Shown: positions 44,198-53,973 of the stretch, one piece after another
Layout: every line of letters starts with the position of its first letter
Position numbering within the stretch: the stretch's first letter is position 1
NCBI GenBank assembly: GCA_020629455.1
Contig: JAHDDH010000001.1
Span: 168,620-232,619, forward strand
Length of the DNA: 64,000 nucleotides
Reading direction: 5' to 3'
Source of the DNA: Cytophagales bacterium
GTDB taxonomy: Bacteria; Bacteroidota; Bacteroidia; Cytophagales; Amoebophilaceae
The notes under the pieces: generated by a model
What the model was told of the DNA's origin: nothing
Seen by the model: the letters and a program-made list of their open reading frames with translations, nothing else
Database searches by the model: none
Translations under genes and position numbers: made by a program

Positions 44198-45389
44198 GAT
44201 GATATTGTTTTAGTTTTCTATATAGGGTTCTTTCTGAAATGCCTAAACTTTTGGCAGCATATTTTCTTTTCTGTTGATTTTTAGATAAGGCTTTGAGGAT
44301 TAGTTGTTTTTCTATAGATTCTAAAGATAAATTTTCTTCATAGTTTTTATCTGCTTTTTCTGGTGTATTTTCTCCAATCATTTTGACTCCATTGTTTTGA
44401 TTAGGATGCATATCATAGGCAGTAGTTGTTTTTGTATGTATTGTATCTTCTTGCATTGATTGGTTCTGAATCAGAGTGAAGATTATTTTTTTCATTTCAT
44501 CTACTTCTTTTTTCATATCTAAGATAATTTTGTAAAAAATATCTTGTTCTTCTGTTTTTTTTTTTTGATGGATAGCTGGTAAAGTGTGAGACGAAATAGG
44601 AAGATAGTGAAGTAGGGTTGTTTTAGATATATTTTTTTCTTGGTTTTCGAGGATTGATATTTGTTCTACCAAATTTTTCAGTTGTCGTATATTGCCAGGA
44701 AAATGATAGGTCAATAGCAATTTTTTAGCTTCTTCTTGCAATTGAATAGGGCTTGTATTGTATTGATCGGCAAAATCTAAGGAAAATTTTCTAAACAGCA
44801 AATCAATATCATGGCCACGTTCCCTCAAAGGGGGTACTTTAATAGGAATGGTATTCAAACGATAGTAAAGATCTTCTCTAAATTTTTTTTTTTGAATGGC
44901 CACCATTAAATCTACATTGGTAGCAGCAATTACCCTAACGTCTGTTTTGCGCACTTGAGAAGATCCTATTTTGATGTATTCACCATATTCCAATATTCTT
45001 AATAATTTGGCTTGTGTTGTCATTGGCATTTCGCCAATTTCATCTAAAAAAACAGTGCCTTTATTGGCCTCTTCAAAGTAGCCTTTTCTATTATCTAAAG
45101 CACCTGTGAAGGATCCTTTTTCATGACCAAATAACTCTGAGTCAATAGTACCTTCTGGAATAGCACCACAGTTAATAGCAATAAATTTTCCGTGCTTATA
45201 CAAACTATAATGATGCAATATTTTAGAAAAAGATTCTTTTCCACTGCCATTTTCTCCTGTAATCAAAACACTCATGGGTGTTTTGGCTACTTGTAGGGCA
45301 ATGTGTAAAGCATGGTTTAGTGTTTTGGCGTTACCAATGATGTTGAATTTTTTTTTGACTTCCCATAGCTGATGGTTCAAATCAGGCAT
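44181..45389 (-). CDS. Sigma-54-dependent transcriptional activator without receiver domain
   Basis: A 402-residue enhancer-binding protein. The AAA+ domain (about 15-245) has Walker A TGENGSGKES, the sigma-54 contact loop GSFTGA (ELFGHEKGSFTGALDNRKG), Walker B GTVFLDEIGEMP and the R-finger region. A long linker with a coiled-coil segment is followed by a Fis-type helix-turn-helix (KRKYAAKSLGISERTLYRKLKQYHL). There is no N-terminal sensor or receiver domain, so activity may be controlled by level or by partners. It is 2 bases after miaB and overlaps lptE. Targets unknown. Confidence 0.93.
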   Translation of the reverse strand: MPDLNHQLWEVKKKFNIIGNAKTLNHALHIALQVAKTPMSVLITGENGSGKESFSKILHHYSLYKHGKFIAINCGAIPEGTIDSELFGHEKGSFTGALDNRKGYFEEANKGTVFLDEIGEMPMTTQAKLLRILEYGEYIKIGSSQVRKTDVRVIAATNVDLMVAIQKKKFREDLYYRLNTIPIKVPPLRERGHDIDLLFRKFSLDFADQYNTSPIQLQEEAKKLLLTYHFPGNIRQLKNLVEQISILENQEKNISKTTLLHYLPISSHTLPAIHQKKKTEEQDIFYKIILDMKKEVDEMKKIIFTLIQNQSMQEDTIHTKTTTAYDMHPNQNNGVKMIGENTPEKADKNYEENLSLESIEKQLILKALSKNQQKRKYAAKSLGISERTLYRKLKQYHLEKTI

Positions 45390-45391
45390 AT

Positions 45392-46807
45392 TTAAGAAGT
45401 TTTAGTGATTGCTGTATGTACCACACATCCAAACAAAGTAGCTGATGTACATTTATGAACTTTAACGTCTACATAGTCACCCATGGCATGATTTCCTTTG
45501 TCAAACAAGATGACTTTATTGGCATCATTTCTTCCGAAAAGATCATTTTTAGATTTTTTAGAATATCCTTCAATCAACACACGATGTATTTTGCCAATGT
45601 CTTTCTGATTGCTCAATAGTGAGTGTTTTCTTTGTAAATCAATGATGGCTGCTAGTCTTTTTTTTTTTTCTTCTAAGCTGATATCGTCTTTGTATTTTCT
45701 GGCAGCCAATGTCCCAGGCCTTTCAGAATAAAAAAACATGTATGCAAAATCATATTTTACTTTTTCCATGAGTGAGAGTGTATCTTCATGTTCTTTTTCG
45801 GTTTCAGAACAAAACCCTGTAATCATATCGGAAGAAATACCACAATGATTTCCAACAATTTGGCGTATGCGGTCAATTTTTGAAAGATACCATGCCCGAT
45901 CATATGTTCTATTCATCAGTTGTAAGATTCTGCTGTTGCCGCTTTGGACGGGTAGATGAATGTATTTACATATGTTATCATATTTTTTCATGGTATATAG
46001 CACTTCGTCTGTGATATCTTTGGGGTGAGAAGTAGAAAATCGGACACGTAATAAGGGGTGGATATCGGCTACTTTTGCAAGTAATTGGGAAAAATTGCAG
46101 TGTGTATGTATTTTTTGATCTTTCCATTGATAAGAATCTACGTTTTGTCCTAATAAAGTTACTTCTCGGTATCCTTTTTGAAATAAATCAGTGGCTTCTT
46201 GGATGATTGTTTTGGGATCTCTACTTCTTTCTCTGCCTCTGGTAAAGGGTACCACACAAAAAGAACACATATTATCACAACCGCGCATGATGGAAATAAA
46301 AGCAGTGACACCATTGGATTGTAAACGCACAGGGTTGATATCTGCATACGTTTCTTCTCTAGACAAAAAAGTATTGATGGCCTTTTGTCCGTCTTCTACT
46401 TGTGCCAGTAAATTTGGCAAGTCTCTATAAGCATCGGGCCCTACTACAAGATCTACAATTTTTTCTTCTTCCAAAAGTTTTGCCTTGAGCCTTTCGGCCA
46501 TACATCCTAAAATGCCAATCATCAACCCTTTGTTTTTTTTGATACTACGAAATTGTTTGAGTCTTGTGCGAATTGTTTCTTCTGCTTTAGCCCTGATGGC
46601 ACAAGTATTCAATAAAATAACATCTGCTTCTGTTGATTGATGGGTATGTTCAAAGCCTGCTTTTTGTAAAATTGACATTACAATTTCACTATCAGAAAAA
46701 TTCATCTGACAGCCATAACTTTCGATGTATAGTTTTCTTTTTTTTGAATGAGGTATAGGCACTACAGTCAATGGAGATTTGATTTCAGCGATAGGTATAG
46801 AAGTCAT
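45392..46807 (-). CDS. miaB: tRNA-2-methylthio-N6-isopentenyladenosine synthase MiaB
   Basis: Radical SAM methylthiotransferase acting on A37 of tRNAs that read codons starting with U. The 471 residues have an MTTase N-terminal domain with cluster cysteines ([26 protein letters not shown]), the radical SAM motif [23 protein letters not shown] (about 180), and a C-terminal TRAM domain. Complete by sequence. It is upstream of the sigma-54 activator, separated by 2 bases, as in many Bacteroidetes. Confidence 0.96.
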   Translation of the reverse strand: MTSIPIAEIKSPLTVVPIPHSKKRKLYIESYGCQMNFSDSEIVMSILQKAGFEHTHQSTEADVILLNTCAIRAKAEETIRTRLKQFRSIKKNKGLMIGILGCMAERLKAKLLEEEKIVDLVVGPDAYRDLPNLLAQVEDGQKAINTFLSREETYADINPVRLQSNGVTAFISIMRGCDNMCSFCVVPFTRGRERSRDPKTIIQEATDLFQKGYREVTLLGQNVDSYQWKDQKIHTHCNFSQLLAKVADIHPLLRVRFSTSHPKDITDEVLYTMKKYDNICKYIHLPVQSGNSRILQLMNRTYDRAWYLSKIDRIRQIVGNHCGISSDMITGFCSETEKEHEDTLSLMEKVKYDFAYMFFYSERPGTLAARKYKDDISLEEKKKRLAAIIDLQRKHSLLSNQKDIGKIHRVLIEGYSKKSKNDLFGRNDANKVILFDKGNHAMGDYVDVKVHKCTSATLFGCVVHTAITKTS

Positions 46808-46909
46808 AGATTACAGTTTGTTGGGTTGACAGCAAATTTGGATAATGAAGTGAAGAAGCTGTTTTACACGGTAGTTGATATTTTAAAATTAAGAGCTGCA
46901 CAAAATCTC

Positions 46910-46917
46910 TATCTTTG
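46910..46917 (+). promoter_or_regulatory. -7 promoter element for the M42 peptidase gene
   Basis: TATCTTTG exactly matches TAnnTTTG, 43 bases before the ATG at 46961. No TTG lies at the best spacing (nearest ends at 46877), so this is a partial promoter match. Confidence 0.45.
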
Positions 46918-46960
46918 TGCAGGGAAGGTATGTACATTCCATTTAAAAATACATTATATA

Positions 46961-48034
46961 ATGAATAACAATAGTAAAAAATTTTTATTTGAATACCTCA
47001 ATAGCTATGCACCCGTAGGCTATGAAAAAGAAGGGCAAAAAATATGGTTAAATTATTTAAAACCGTTTGTAGAAGATTATTTTTCTGATACCTATGGCAC
47101 TGTGGTAGGCGTGATCAATCCTGGTGCAAAATACAAAGTAGTGATTGAGGCACATGCCGACGAAATTGCTTGGTATGTCAACTATATCTCCAAAGATGGA
47201 TACATTTATCTTGTGCGTAATGGAGGCTCTGATTATCAAATAGCGCCTTCTATGAGAGCAAATATACATACTAAAAATGGTTTAGTACCTGCTGTTTTTG
47301 GCTGGCCAGCGATTCATGTACGCCAAGGAAAAGATTATAAAAAACCAGACATTGACACTATCAGCTTGGATTGCGGCTGTATATCAGACGAAGAAGTAAA
47401 AAATTTAGGCATACATCCGGGCTGTGTCGTAACTTTTGATGCTGACTTGCAGGAAATAGGCAAAAATTATTTAGTAGGAAGAGGACTAGATAACCGTATG
47501 GGTGGTTTTATGATTGCAGAGGTAGCTAGAAAAATTGCAGAAAACAAAGAAAAATTACCTTTTAGTTTATATATCGTCAATGCAGTGCAAGAAGAAATTG
47601 GTTTAAGAGGAGCTGAAATGATTGCTCATCGTATCCAACCCGATTTTGCCATTATCACAGACGTTACACATGATACTTGTTCACCACACTACGATAAAAA
47701 AAAACAAGGAGATATTCAATGCGGAAAAGGACCTGTGCTTACACATGGCCCAGCTGTACAAAACAATTTGCTAGAACATTTGATAAAACAAGCTAATACA
47801 CAAAAAATCAATTTTCAGCATTTGGCTGCTTCTAGAATCACAGGTACTGATACAGATGCCTTTGCTTACTCCAATGCAGGGGTTGCTTCAGCATTAATTT
47901 CCTTGCCTTTAAAATATATGCACACAACCGTAGAAATGGTGCATAAAGGAGATGTCGATCAAATTATTCATTTGATGTATCATACTTTACGTCATTTAAA
48001 TCCGGAAAATAATTTTAAATATTTTGAAAAGTAG
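46961..48034 (+). CDS. M42 family metallopeptidase
   Basis: A 357-residue glutamyl-aminopeptidase/endoglucanase-type enzyme. Visible are the metal and catalytic positions: EAHADEIAWYV (first His/Asp), GRGLDNRMGGFM (bridging Asp), NAVQEEIGLRGAEMI (catalytic Glu, metal Glu), IITDVTHD (Asp), and AASRITGTDTDAFAYS with late His in PLKYMHTTVEMV. I use the ATG at 46961 because upstream frame sequence overlaps miaB and holds the promoter. It is 24 bases before murD; both may be transcribed together. It probably trims peptides in the cytosol. Confidence 0.9.
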   Translation: MNNNSKKFLFEYLNSYAPVGYEKEGQKIWLNYLKPFVEDYFSDTYGTVVGVINPGAKYKVVIEAHADEIAWYVNYISKDGYIYLVRNGGSDYQIAPSMRANIHTKNGLVPAVFGWPAIHVRQGKDYKKPDIDTISLDCGCISDEEVKNLGIHPGCVVTFDADLQEIGKNYLVGRGLDNRMGGFMIAEVARKIAENKEKLPFSLYIVNAVQEEIGLRGAEMIAHRIQPDFAIITDVTHDTCSPHYDKKKQGDIQCGKGPVLTHGPAVQNNLLEHLIKQANTQKINFQHLAASRITGTDTDAFAYSNAGVASALISLPLKYMHTTVEMVHKGDVDQIIHLMYHTLRHLNPENNFKYFEK

Positions 48035-48058
48035 TATGTCATTGACATTTTTTTAAAA

Positions 48059-49387
48059 ATGTTGGTGATTATTTTTGGTGCTGGTGAAAGCGGTGTAGGT
48101 GCCGCTTTGCTAGCACAAGCTAAAGGGTATGCTGTATGTGTGTTGGATCAGTATAAGATTAAAAGTTCTTTGAAAGCATCTCTGCAAAAATTTCAAATTC
48201 CTTTTATGGAGCAACAAAAAGAAATTTGTTTAGAAAAAAATATTGATTTTATAGTCAAAAGTCCTGGGATACCGAATGATCATCCTTGGATAATTTTGGC
48301 AAAAAAAAAATATATAAAAATCCTTGATGAAATAGAATTTGCTTCTTATCACATATCTTTCCATTCAAAAATTATAGCAATCACAGGTTCCAATGGAAAA
48401 TCTACCACTGTGCACTTGCTTTATCATTTTTTAAAAAAAAAAAAAAAAAAAGTAGCACTTGTAGGCAATGTGGGTAAAAGTTTTTCCCGACAACTTTTTG
48501 AAAATTCGGATTATGATTATTTTGTAGTTGAAATTAGCAGTTTTCAACTGGAGTATATCCATACATTCAAGCCACATATTGCTGCTATTCTAAATATATC
48601 ACCAGATCATCTGGATCGATACCAATATGACTTACAAAAATATATAAAAGCAAAATGGAGGATTATTCAAAATATGAGTCCAACAGATTATTTTGTTTAT
48701 CATAAAGACGAAAAAAATATAGACGATATAGTCAAAAATCATCCATCGCTCACCAGCATATCCATAGCATCTGATCCCAACTATCCTTTTCTTTATTGTC
48801 ATGTAGAAAAAAAAAAAATAGTGCTTCAAAATAGCCATTTACAATGTTTTGGGCTTCATTATCATAAAAATGTGTGCTTGGCCTTGACGATAATTAATTT
48901 ATTGGGCATTCCGCTTGTAGATATACAACCACATCTATCCTCTTTTCGTGGACTTCCTCATAGACTTGAATATGTAGGCCACTGTCATCAAGTAGATATT
49001 TATAATGATGCTAAAGCAACAAATGTGGATGCTGTATATCGGGCCATTTGTAGTTTTGATCGACCAATTGTTTGGATTGCGGGAGGGATAGACAAGGGAA
49101 ATGATTATACGGTTTTATTAGCCATGGCAGCAAAAAAAATTCGGTCTTTGATATGCTTAGGAAAAGATAATATATTACTCAAGCAAAGCTTCCAGGAGGT
49201 AATTCCGTATATTTTTGAAACAACGACTATGCTAGTTGCTTGTCAAAAAGCCTTTACATTGGCCCATAGACATGATGTTATTTTGCTTTCGCCTGCTTGT
49301 GCTAGTTTTGATCTTTACAAAAATTTTGAAGCTAAGGGTAATGATTTCAAAAAAAATATGTTGTTTTTGATACAATCAGTACAATAA
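48059..49387 (+). CDS. murD: UDP-N-acetylmuramoyl-L-alanine:D-glutamate ligase
   Basis: Adds D-glutamate to the peptidoglycan precursor. The 442-residue protein has a Rossmann-like start (IFGAGESGVGAALLA), SPGIPNDHP, the ATP loop ITGSNGKSTTVHLL, NISPDHLDRY and the carrier-site EYVGHCHQVDIYNDAKATN. A 19-base poly(A) tract at 48433-48451 encodes six lysines between the loop and VALVGNVGK; the frame is kept. A working murD means the cell makes muramyl peptides, unlike some wall-less relatives; other mur genes are elsewhere. Confidence 0.93.
   Translation: MLVIIFGAGESGVGAALLAQAKGYAVCVLDQYKIKSSLKASLQKFQIPFMEQQKEICLEKNIDFIVKSPGIPNDHPWIILAKKKYIKILDEIEFASYHISFHSKIIAITGSNGKSTTVHLLYHFLKKKKKKVALVGNVGKSFSRQLFENSDYDYFVVEISSFQLEYIHTFKPHIAAILNISPDHLDRYQYDLQKYIKAKWRIIQNMSPTDYFVYHKDEKNIDDIVKNHPSLTSISIASDPNYPFLYCHVEKKKIVLQNSHLQCFGLHYHKNVCLALTIINLLGIPLVDIQPHLSSFRGLPHRLEYVGHCHQVDIYNDAKATNVDAVYRAICSFDRPIVWIAGGIDKGNDYTVLLAMAAKKIRSLICLGKDNILLKQSFQEVIPYIFETTTMLVACQKAFTLAHRHDVILLSPACASFDLYKNFEAKGNDFKKNMLFLIQSVQ
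48433..48451 (+). repeat. A19 homopolymer inside murD
   Basis: Nineteen A in a row supply the last base of leucine and six lysine codons. Longest A tract in the window with that length in an essential gene. Confidence 0.95.
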
Positions 49388-49615
49388 AATTGTAGTGTTG
49401 AATAAAAATTGAAAGCTTAGTTGATAATTAGATAATTATAGGCTTAGTTTTAAAATTTTTACAGAAAAAGTGAATTATTCATAAACCATGTTACTTTATT
49501 GATTATATTCAGGCAATTTGAAATTGATTCTTTTTTAAAATTATTTTTTGAGAAAACTTGTAAAATTTTTTTTTCTATAAAAAATTTTATATTTACATTT
49601 TTCTTACTCCAAAAA
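49388..49615. other. AT-rich gap before tRNA-Thr
   Basis: About 230 bases without a gene. It holds a self-complementary stretch (GATAATTAGATAATTAT, near 49421-49437), flanked by GCTTAG on both sides, and TATATTTA (near 49588), one mismatch from the -7 element, about 25 bases before the tRNA. Nothing else was recognised. Confidence 0.35.
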
Positions 49616-49689
49616 GCCTCCTTAGCTCAGCTGGCTAGAGCAACTGATTTGTAATCAGTAGGTCGCTGGTTCGAATCCGGCAGGAGGCT
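49616..49689 (+). tRNA. tRNA-Thr, anticodon UGU
   Basis: Cloverleaf with acceptor GCCTCCT/AGGAGGC, D arm GCTC/GAGC, anticodon stem ACTGA/TCAGT around TTTGTAA, and T arm GCTGG-TTCGAAT-CCGGC. Anticodon UGU reads ACA/ACN (Thr). CCA is not encoded; discriminator U. Confidence 0.95.
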
Positions 49690-49741
49690 CTTTTCCTCTT
49701 GGTACTCCCAAAATTTACCCAAAATACATACATAAACCTTT

Positions 49742-51916
49742 ATGAATATACTATTTTATACAATTCCTTTGATTGGCGTATGGGCACTTCTTTATATGAT
49801 GTTTCAATACAGATGGATTGAAAAACAATATCCAGGAGAAGATAAAATGGTCAAAATAGCACAATATATAGCTAAAGGTGCTATGTCTTTTCTAAAAACA
49901 GAATACAATATGTTAGGATATTTTGTATTCATCTCTTGTTTGTTGCTGTTTACTATCAGCTACGAAAATGAATATTCACATCCTTTCATTATTCTTTCAT
50001 TTGTCTTAGGAGCTTTTTTTTCTGGTTTATCAGGTGTTATTGGTATGAAAATTGCTACCAAAGCCAATGTACGTACTACACAAGCAGCAAAAAATAGTCT
50101 ATCTCAAGCATTTCAAATGGCCTTTACAGGAGGAAAAGTCATGGGAACAGGAGTCACAGGACTAGCGATACTCGGCTTAAGTGTTTTATTTATCATTTTT
50201 TATTACGTGTTCCTACCAGAAAACCATCATCAAATGACTATTTTTTTGGAAGTTTTGACGGGATTTTCTCTAGGAGCTGAAAGTATTGCACTTTTTGCTA
50301 GAGTAGGAGGGGGTATTTATACAAAAGCAGCTGATGTAGGTGCTGATTTAGTAGGTAAAGTAGAGGCCAATATTCCTGAAGATGATCCTAGAAATCCAGC
50401 CACTATTGCTGATAATGTAGGTGACAATGTAGGCGATGTAGCAGGGATGGGTGCTGATCTTTTTGGTTCTTATGTAGCTACTATCATTGCTTCTATGGTA
50501 TTGGGGAGTGAAATTTATACTATACAAAATAATTCTCTTCAAGGCATGTCTTGTGTTTTGCTTCCGATGTTGATTGGGGCGATAGGAATTTTAATGTCTA
50601 TGTTTGCTTTTGTTTTTATCAAAATCAAACCAAAACACAAAACCTCTTCACAAGTCCAAAAAGCATTGAACATAGGCAACTGGATTGCTATATTTTTAAC
50701 TGCTTTGGTCAGTTATTTTTTAGTGGTCTGTTTATTGCCAGATCAATTAATATTACGTGAAAAATCATTTGCAGCCATTCATATTTTTTACGCGATACTC
50801 ACAGGATTATTGGTAGGCGCTTTAGTCAGTAGTGTTACAGAATATTTTACATCCATGGGAAAAAAGCCTGTACAATTCATTGTTCAACAATCTTCTACAG
50901 GGCATGCAACCAATATTATATCAGGTTTAAGTGTTGGAATGATTTCAACTGTGATACCTGTCATTTTGTTTGCCTTAGGGATTGGTGTTTCTTTTTATTT
51001 TGCAGGATTTTATGGGGTAGCCATTGCTGCTACTGGGATGATGGCTACTACTGCTATGCAATTAGCCATTGATGCTTTTGGTCCTATTGCAGATAATGCT
51101 GGAGGTATTGCTGAGATGAGTGGATTGCCAGAAGAGGTAAGGCAAAGAACCGATATTCTAGATACTGTAGGTAACACAACAGCTGCTACTGGCAAAGGAT
51201 TTGCTATTGCTTCCGCTGCTTTAACAGCATTGGCACTATTTGCTGCTTTTGTTAAAATTACTCAGATCCATACCATTGATATTTATAAAGCACCTGTTTT
51301 AGCTGGTTTATTTTTGGGAAGTATTATTCCATTTTTATTTTCAGCTTTGTCAATTAGTGCTGTAGGCAAAGCAGCCATGACCATGGTTGCAGAAGTGAGA
51401 AGACAATTTCGAGAAATCAAAGGCATTATGGAAAGAAAAGTTTTGCCAGATTATGAAAAATGTATTGATATTTCTACTCAATCGGCTATTCAATCGATGA
51501 TTTTACCAGGTGCTATTGCCATTATTTTTCCAATTATTATTGGTTTTATTTTTGGACCAGAAGTGTTAGGTGGTGCTTTGGCAGGAGTGACTGTGAGTGG
51601 TGTTTTAATGGCTATTTTTCAATGTAATGCAGGTGGCGCATGGGATAACGCAAAAAAAACTTTTGAAAAAGGAGCACATATACAAGGAAAAATGTATTAC
51701 AAAGGATCTGAACCTCACAAAGCTTCTGTGACAGGAGATACTGTAGGAGATCCATTCAAAGATACTTCAGGTCCTTCTATGAATATCCTTATTAAGTTGA
51801 CTTCTATTGTAGCATTGGTTATTGCTCCTTATATAGCACAAAAAAATGTGAATGTACAAGAAAAAATAAAAAATTTGCAATCAACAACCACTATGGACAA
51901 TGATCTCAAAAAATAG
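49742..51916 (+). CDS. hppA: Membrane-bound proton/sodium-translocating pyrophosphatase
   Basis: Couples pyrophosphate hydrolysis to pumping H+ or Na+ across the inner membrane. The 724-residue protein has about 16 helices and the signature loops [47 protein letters not shown] (residues near 195-243), [15 protein letters not shown] and the late [15 protein letters not shown] and [15 protein letters not shown]. Alanine in [10 protein letters not shown], where K+-independent enzymes have lysine, suggests the K+-stimulated type. Whether it moves H+ or Na+ cannot be told. The gene sits just after tRNA-Thr; its 3' end overlaps the rRNA methyltransferase. Confidence 0.95.
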   Translation: MNILFYTIPLIGVWALLYMMFQYRWIEKQYPGEDKMVKIAQYIAKGAMSFLKTEYNMLGYFVFISCLLLFTISYENEYSHPFIILSFVLGAFFSGLSGVIGMKIATKANVRTTQAAKNSLSQAFQMAFTGGKVMGTGVTGLAILGLSVLFIIFYYVFLPENHHQMTIFLEVLTGFSLGAESIALFARVGGGIYTKAADVGADLVGKVEANIPEDDPRNPATIADNVGDNVGDVAGMGADLFGSYVATIIASMVLGSEIYTIQNNSLQGMSCVLLPMLIGAIGILMSMFAFVFIKIKPKHKTSSQVQKALNIGNWIAIFLTALVSYFLVVCLLPDQLILREKSFAAIHIFYAILTGLLVGALVSSVTEYFTSMGKKPVQFIVQQSSTGHATNIISGLSVGMISTVIPVILFALGIGVSFYFAGFYGVAIAATGMMATTAMQLAIDAFGPIADNAGGIAEMSGLPEEVRQRTDILDTVGNTTAATGKGFAIASAALTALALFAAFVKITQIHTIDIYKAPVLAGLFLGSIIPFLFSALSISAVGKAAMTMVAEVRRQFREIKGIMERKVLPDYEKCIDISTQSAIQSMILPGAIAIIFPIIIGFIFGPEVLGGALAGVTVSGVLMAIFQCNAGGAWDNAKKTFEKGAHIQGKMYYKGSEPHKASVTGDTVGDPFKDTSGPSMNILIKLTSIVALVIAPYIAQKNVNVQEKIKNLQSTTTMDNDLKK

Positions 51917-52652
51917 TTGTATCCTCTTTGGTCAAAGATCCATTATAGAATATATACAATCAGGAAACCCTATAAATAAAATTTATTTACAAAACAATAA
52001 AAAAAATATTCATTTCGAAAAAATAATACAATTATCTCTTCAATATCAGATTCCTGTCCAAAAAGTTCCTTTAGTCAAACTTAACCAATACACAAAAAAA
52101 AATCATCAAGGTGTTGTTGCACAAACATCACCTGTGCGTTTTCATACTTTGTCTAATATTATACAAAATTGTTACGAAAAAGGAAAGGATCCTCTTTTGA
52201 TTATTTTAGACCAAATTACTGATGTGCGTAATTTTGGTGCTATTGCACGCACAGCACTGGCTACACACGTAGATGCTATTATTTTGCCTTTTCATCATGC
52301 CAGTGCAATTAATGAAGATGCTATGAAAACCTCTGCAGGTGCTTTGGCCTATATGCCCATTTGTAGAGAAAAAAAACTTTCACAAACTATTACATATTTG
52401 ATTAATAGTGGTATACAAATAATCGCTTGTCATGAAAAGTCTACAAGGCATCTTTATCAGCAGCAATCATTGACAGGTCCTTTAGCCATTATCATGGGAG
52501 CCGAAGACCAAGGCATTACACAAGCATATATTTCTCAAGCACAGCAAGAAATTACGATTCCTATTTTTGGCCCTATTGATGCTTTAAATGTGTCGGTAGC
52601 TACTGCGGTAGTTTTATACGAAGTCATACGTCAACGTAAATTTTCACACTAA
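51900..52652 (+). CDS. rlmB: TrmH/RlmB-type 23S rRNA 2'-O-methyltransferase
   Basis: SPOUT methyltransferase, probably forming Gm2251-type marks on 23S rRNA. The 250 residues have the substrate-binding N-terminal domain (FGQRSIIEYIQSG) and the knot: LDQITDVRNFGAIARTALATHV, IMGAEDQGIT and IPIFGPIDALNVSVATAVVLYE. Its start lies 17 bases inside hppA. It precedes truA, another rRNA/tRNA modifying enzyme. Could also be annotated as a general TrmH-family enzyme. Confidence 0.87.
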   Translation: MISKNSCILFGQRSIIEYIQSGNPINKIYLQNNKKNIHFEKIIQLSLQYQIPVQKVPLVKLNQYTKKNHQGVVAQTSPVRFHTLSNIIQNCYEKGKDPLLIILDQITDVRNFGAIARTALATHVDAIILPFHHASAINEDAMKTSAGALAYMPICREKKLSQTITYLINSGIQIIACHEKSTRHLYQQQSLTGPLAIIMGAEDQGITQAYISQAQQEITIPIFGPIDALNVSVATAVVLYEVIRQRKFSH

Positions 52653-52665
52653 ATCGTTATTTCCT

Positions 52666-53472
52666 TTGTGTTGTTTAGAACAGCGTTATTTTATGGATAT
52701 CAGTTATCTAGGTAAGGATTATCCTGGATGGCAAAGGCAAAAAAATGTGACAGCTATCCAAAATATTTTGGAAGAAAAAATGTCTATTTTTTTTCAAAAA
52801 AAAATAAGGATAGTAGGCAGTAGTAGGACAGATGCAGGTGTACATGCTTTACAACAATTTGCTCATGTTGACTTGCCTCCCCTACAAAATTTATCTCAAG
52901 CTGTTTATCATCTCAATCAATTATTGCCCATCCATGTTGCTATCAATCAAATATATAGTGTAAAAAATGATGCCCATGCAAGGTTTGATGCTATACAAAG
53001 AACTTATGTCTATAAAATTATACGAAAAAAAAATCCATTTACTTCTACTACACATCATTATCTAAGAAAAAAATTATGCAGAAGAGCCATCAACCAAGGC
53101 ATTAAATATTTATCAAAAACAACCAATTTTAGCAGTTTTAGCAAAAAAAATCCATCGGAAAAACATTTTTTATGTCAAATTTTTGCTATGACTTGGCATG
53201 AAATAGAAGATGAAATAACATTTTCTATCACTGCCAATCGATTTTTGAGAGGTATGGTAAGGGCAATAGTAGGTACTTTGTTGTGTGTAGGGCAAAAGCA
53301 ATTATCCATTGTTGATTTGAAAAAAATTATACACAACAAAGATCGTTGTCAATCACAAATTAAAATGGCACCTGCCCAAGGACTCTATTTAAAATCTGTT
53401 ATTTATCCAGATCATATATTTTTTCCTTCACATGAAAATACTATTGCTTTCAGACACTCACGGTTATCTTGA
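52666..53472 (+). CDS. truA: tRNA pseudouridine(38-40) synthase TruA
   Basis: Makes pseudouridine at tRNA positions 38-40. The 268-residue protein has RYFMDISYLGKDYPGWQRQ at the start, the catalytic aspartate motif SSRTDAGVHALQQFAHVDL, FDAIQRTYVYKI and the late FSITANRFLRGMVRAIVGTLL. The family start needs the RYF segment, so TTG at 52666 is favoured over ATG at 52693. Its last 41 bases overlap the next gene in another frame, a long overlap for this window. Confidence 0.92.
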   Translation: MCCLEQRYFMDISYLGKDYPGWQRQKNVTAIQNILEEKMSIFFQKKIRIVGSSRTDAGVHALQQFAHVDLPPLQNLSQAVYHLNQLLPIHVAINQIYSVKNDAHARFDAIQRTYVYKIIRKKNPFTSTTHHYLRKKLCRRAINQGIKYLSKTTNFSSFSKKNPSEKHFLCQIFAMTWHEIEDEITFSITANRFLRGMVRAIVGTLLCVGQKQLSIVDLKKIIHNKDRCQSQIKMAPAQGLYLKSVIYPDHIFFPSHENTIAFRHSRLS

Positions 53473-53926
53473 TTCTACTATTTTAAAATATGTAAATAAA
53501 TGTGATGTTATCTGGCACGCAGGAGATATTGGGCATATAAATATCATTAGTGATCTTTCTAGCTTAAAACCCTTGAAAGCAGTTTTTGGTAATATTGATG
53601 GTAGTGATATCCGTATGCTTTGTCCTGAAAATCAAGATTTTTTTTGTGAAGGTTTGCGTGTATGGATTACACATATTGGTGGAAAACCTCCAACATATAC
53701 TTCTGTTGTAGCAACAAAAATTAAAAAAGAGCCAATTGATCTTTTTATTTGTGGACATTCGCATATACTAAAAATTATGCATGATCATCACAATCGTAAA
53801 ATGTTGTATTTGAACCCTGGCGCTGCTGGAAAATACGGTATTCATTGTATGAGAACTATGGTGATGCTTACCATTGAAAAAAAAATAGTAAAAGACTTGC
53901 AAGTGATTGAACTTGGTAAAAAGTAA
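53432..53926 (+). CDS. YfcE/MJ0936-family metallophosphodiesterase
   Basis: A 164-residue calcineurin-like phosphodiesterase. It has all blocks: LLLSDTHG (metals), WHAGDIGH, VFGNIDG (GNCD-like), WITHIGG and FICGHSHILK. The in vivo substrate is unknown; relatives act on phosphodiester test compounds. It overlaps truA by 41 bases. Confidence 0.88.
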   Translation: MKILLLSDTHGYLDSTILKYVNKCDVIWHAGDIGHINIISDLSSLKPLKAVFGNIDGSDIRMLCPENQDFFCEGLRVWITHIGGKPPTYTSVVATKIKKEPIDLFICGHSHILKIMHDHHNRKMLYLNPGAAGKYGIHCMRTMVMLTIEKKIVKDLQVIELGKK

Positions 53927-53973
53927 ATGTTTATTATGAAAATACAATCTTCATTTTGTTTTACCCATTGTTT

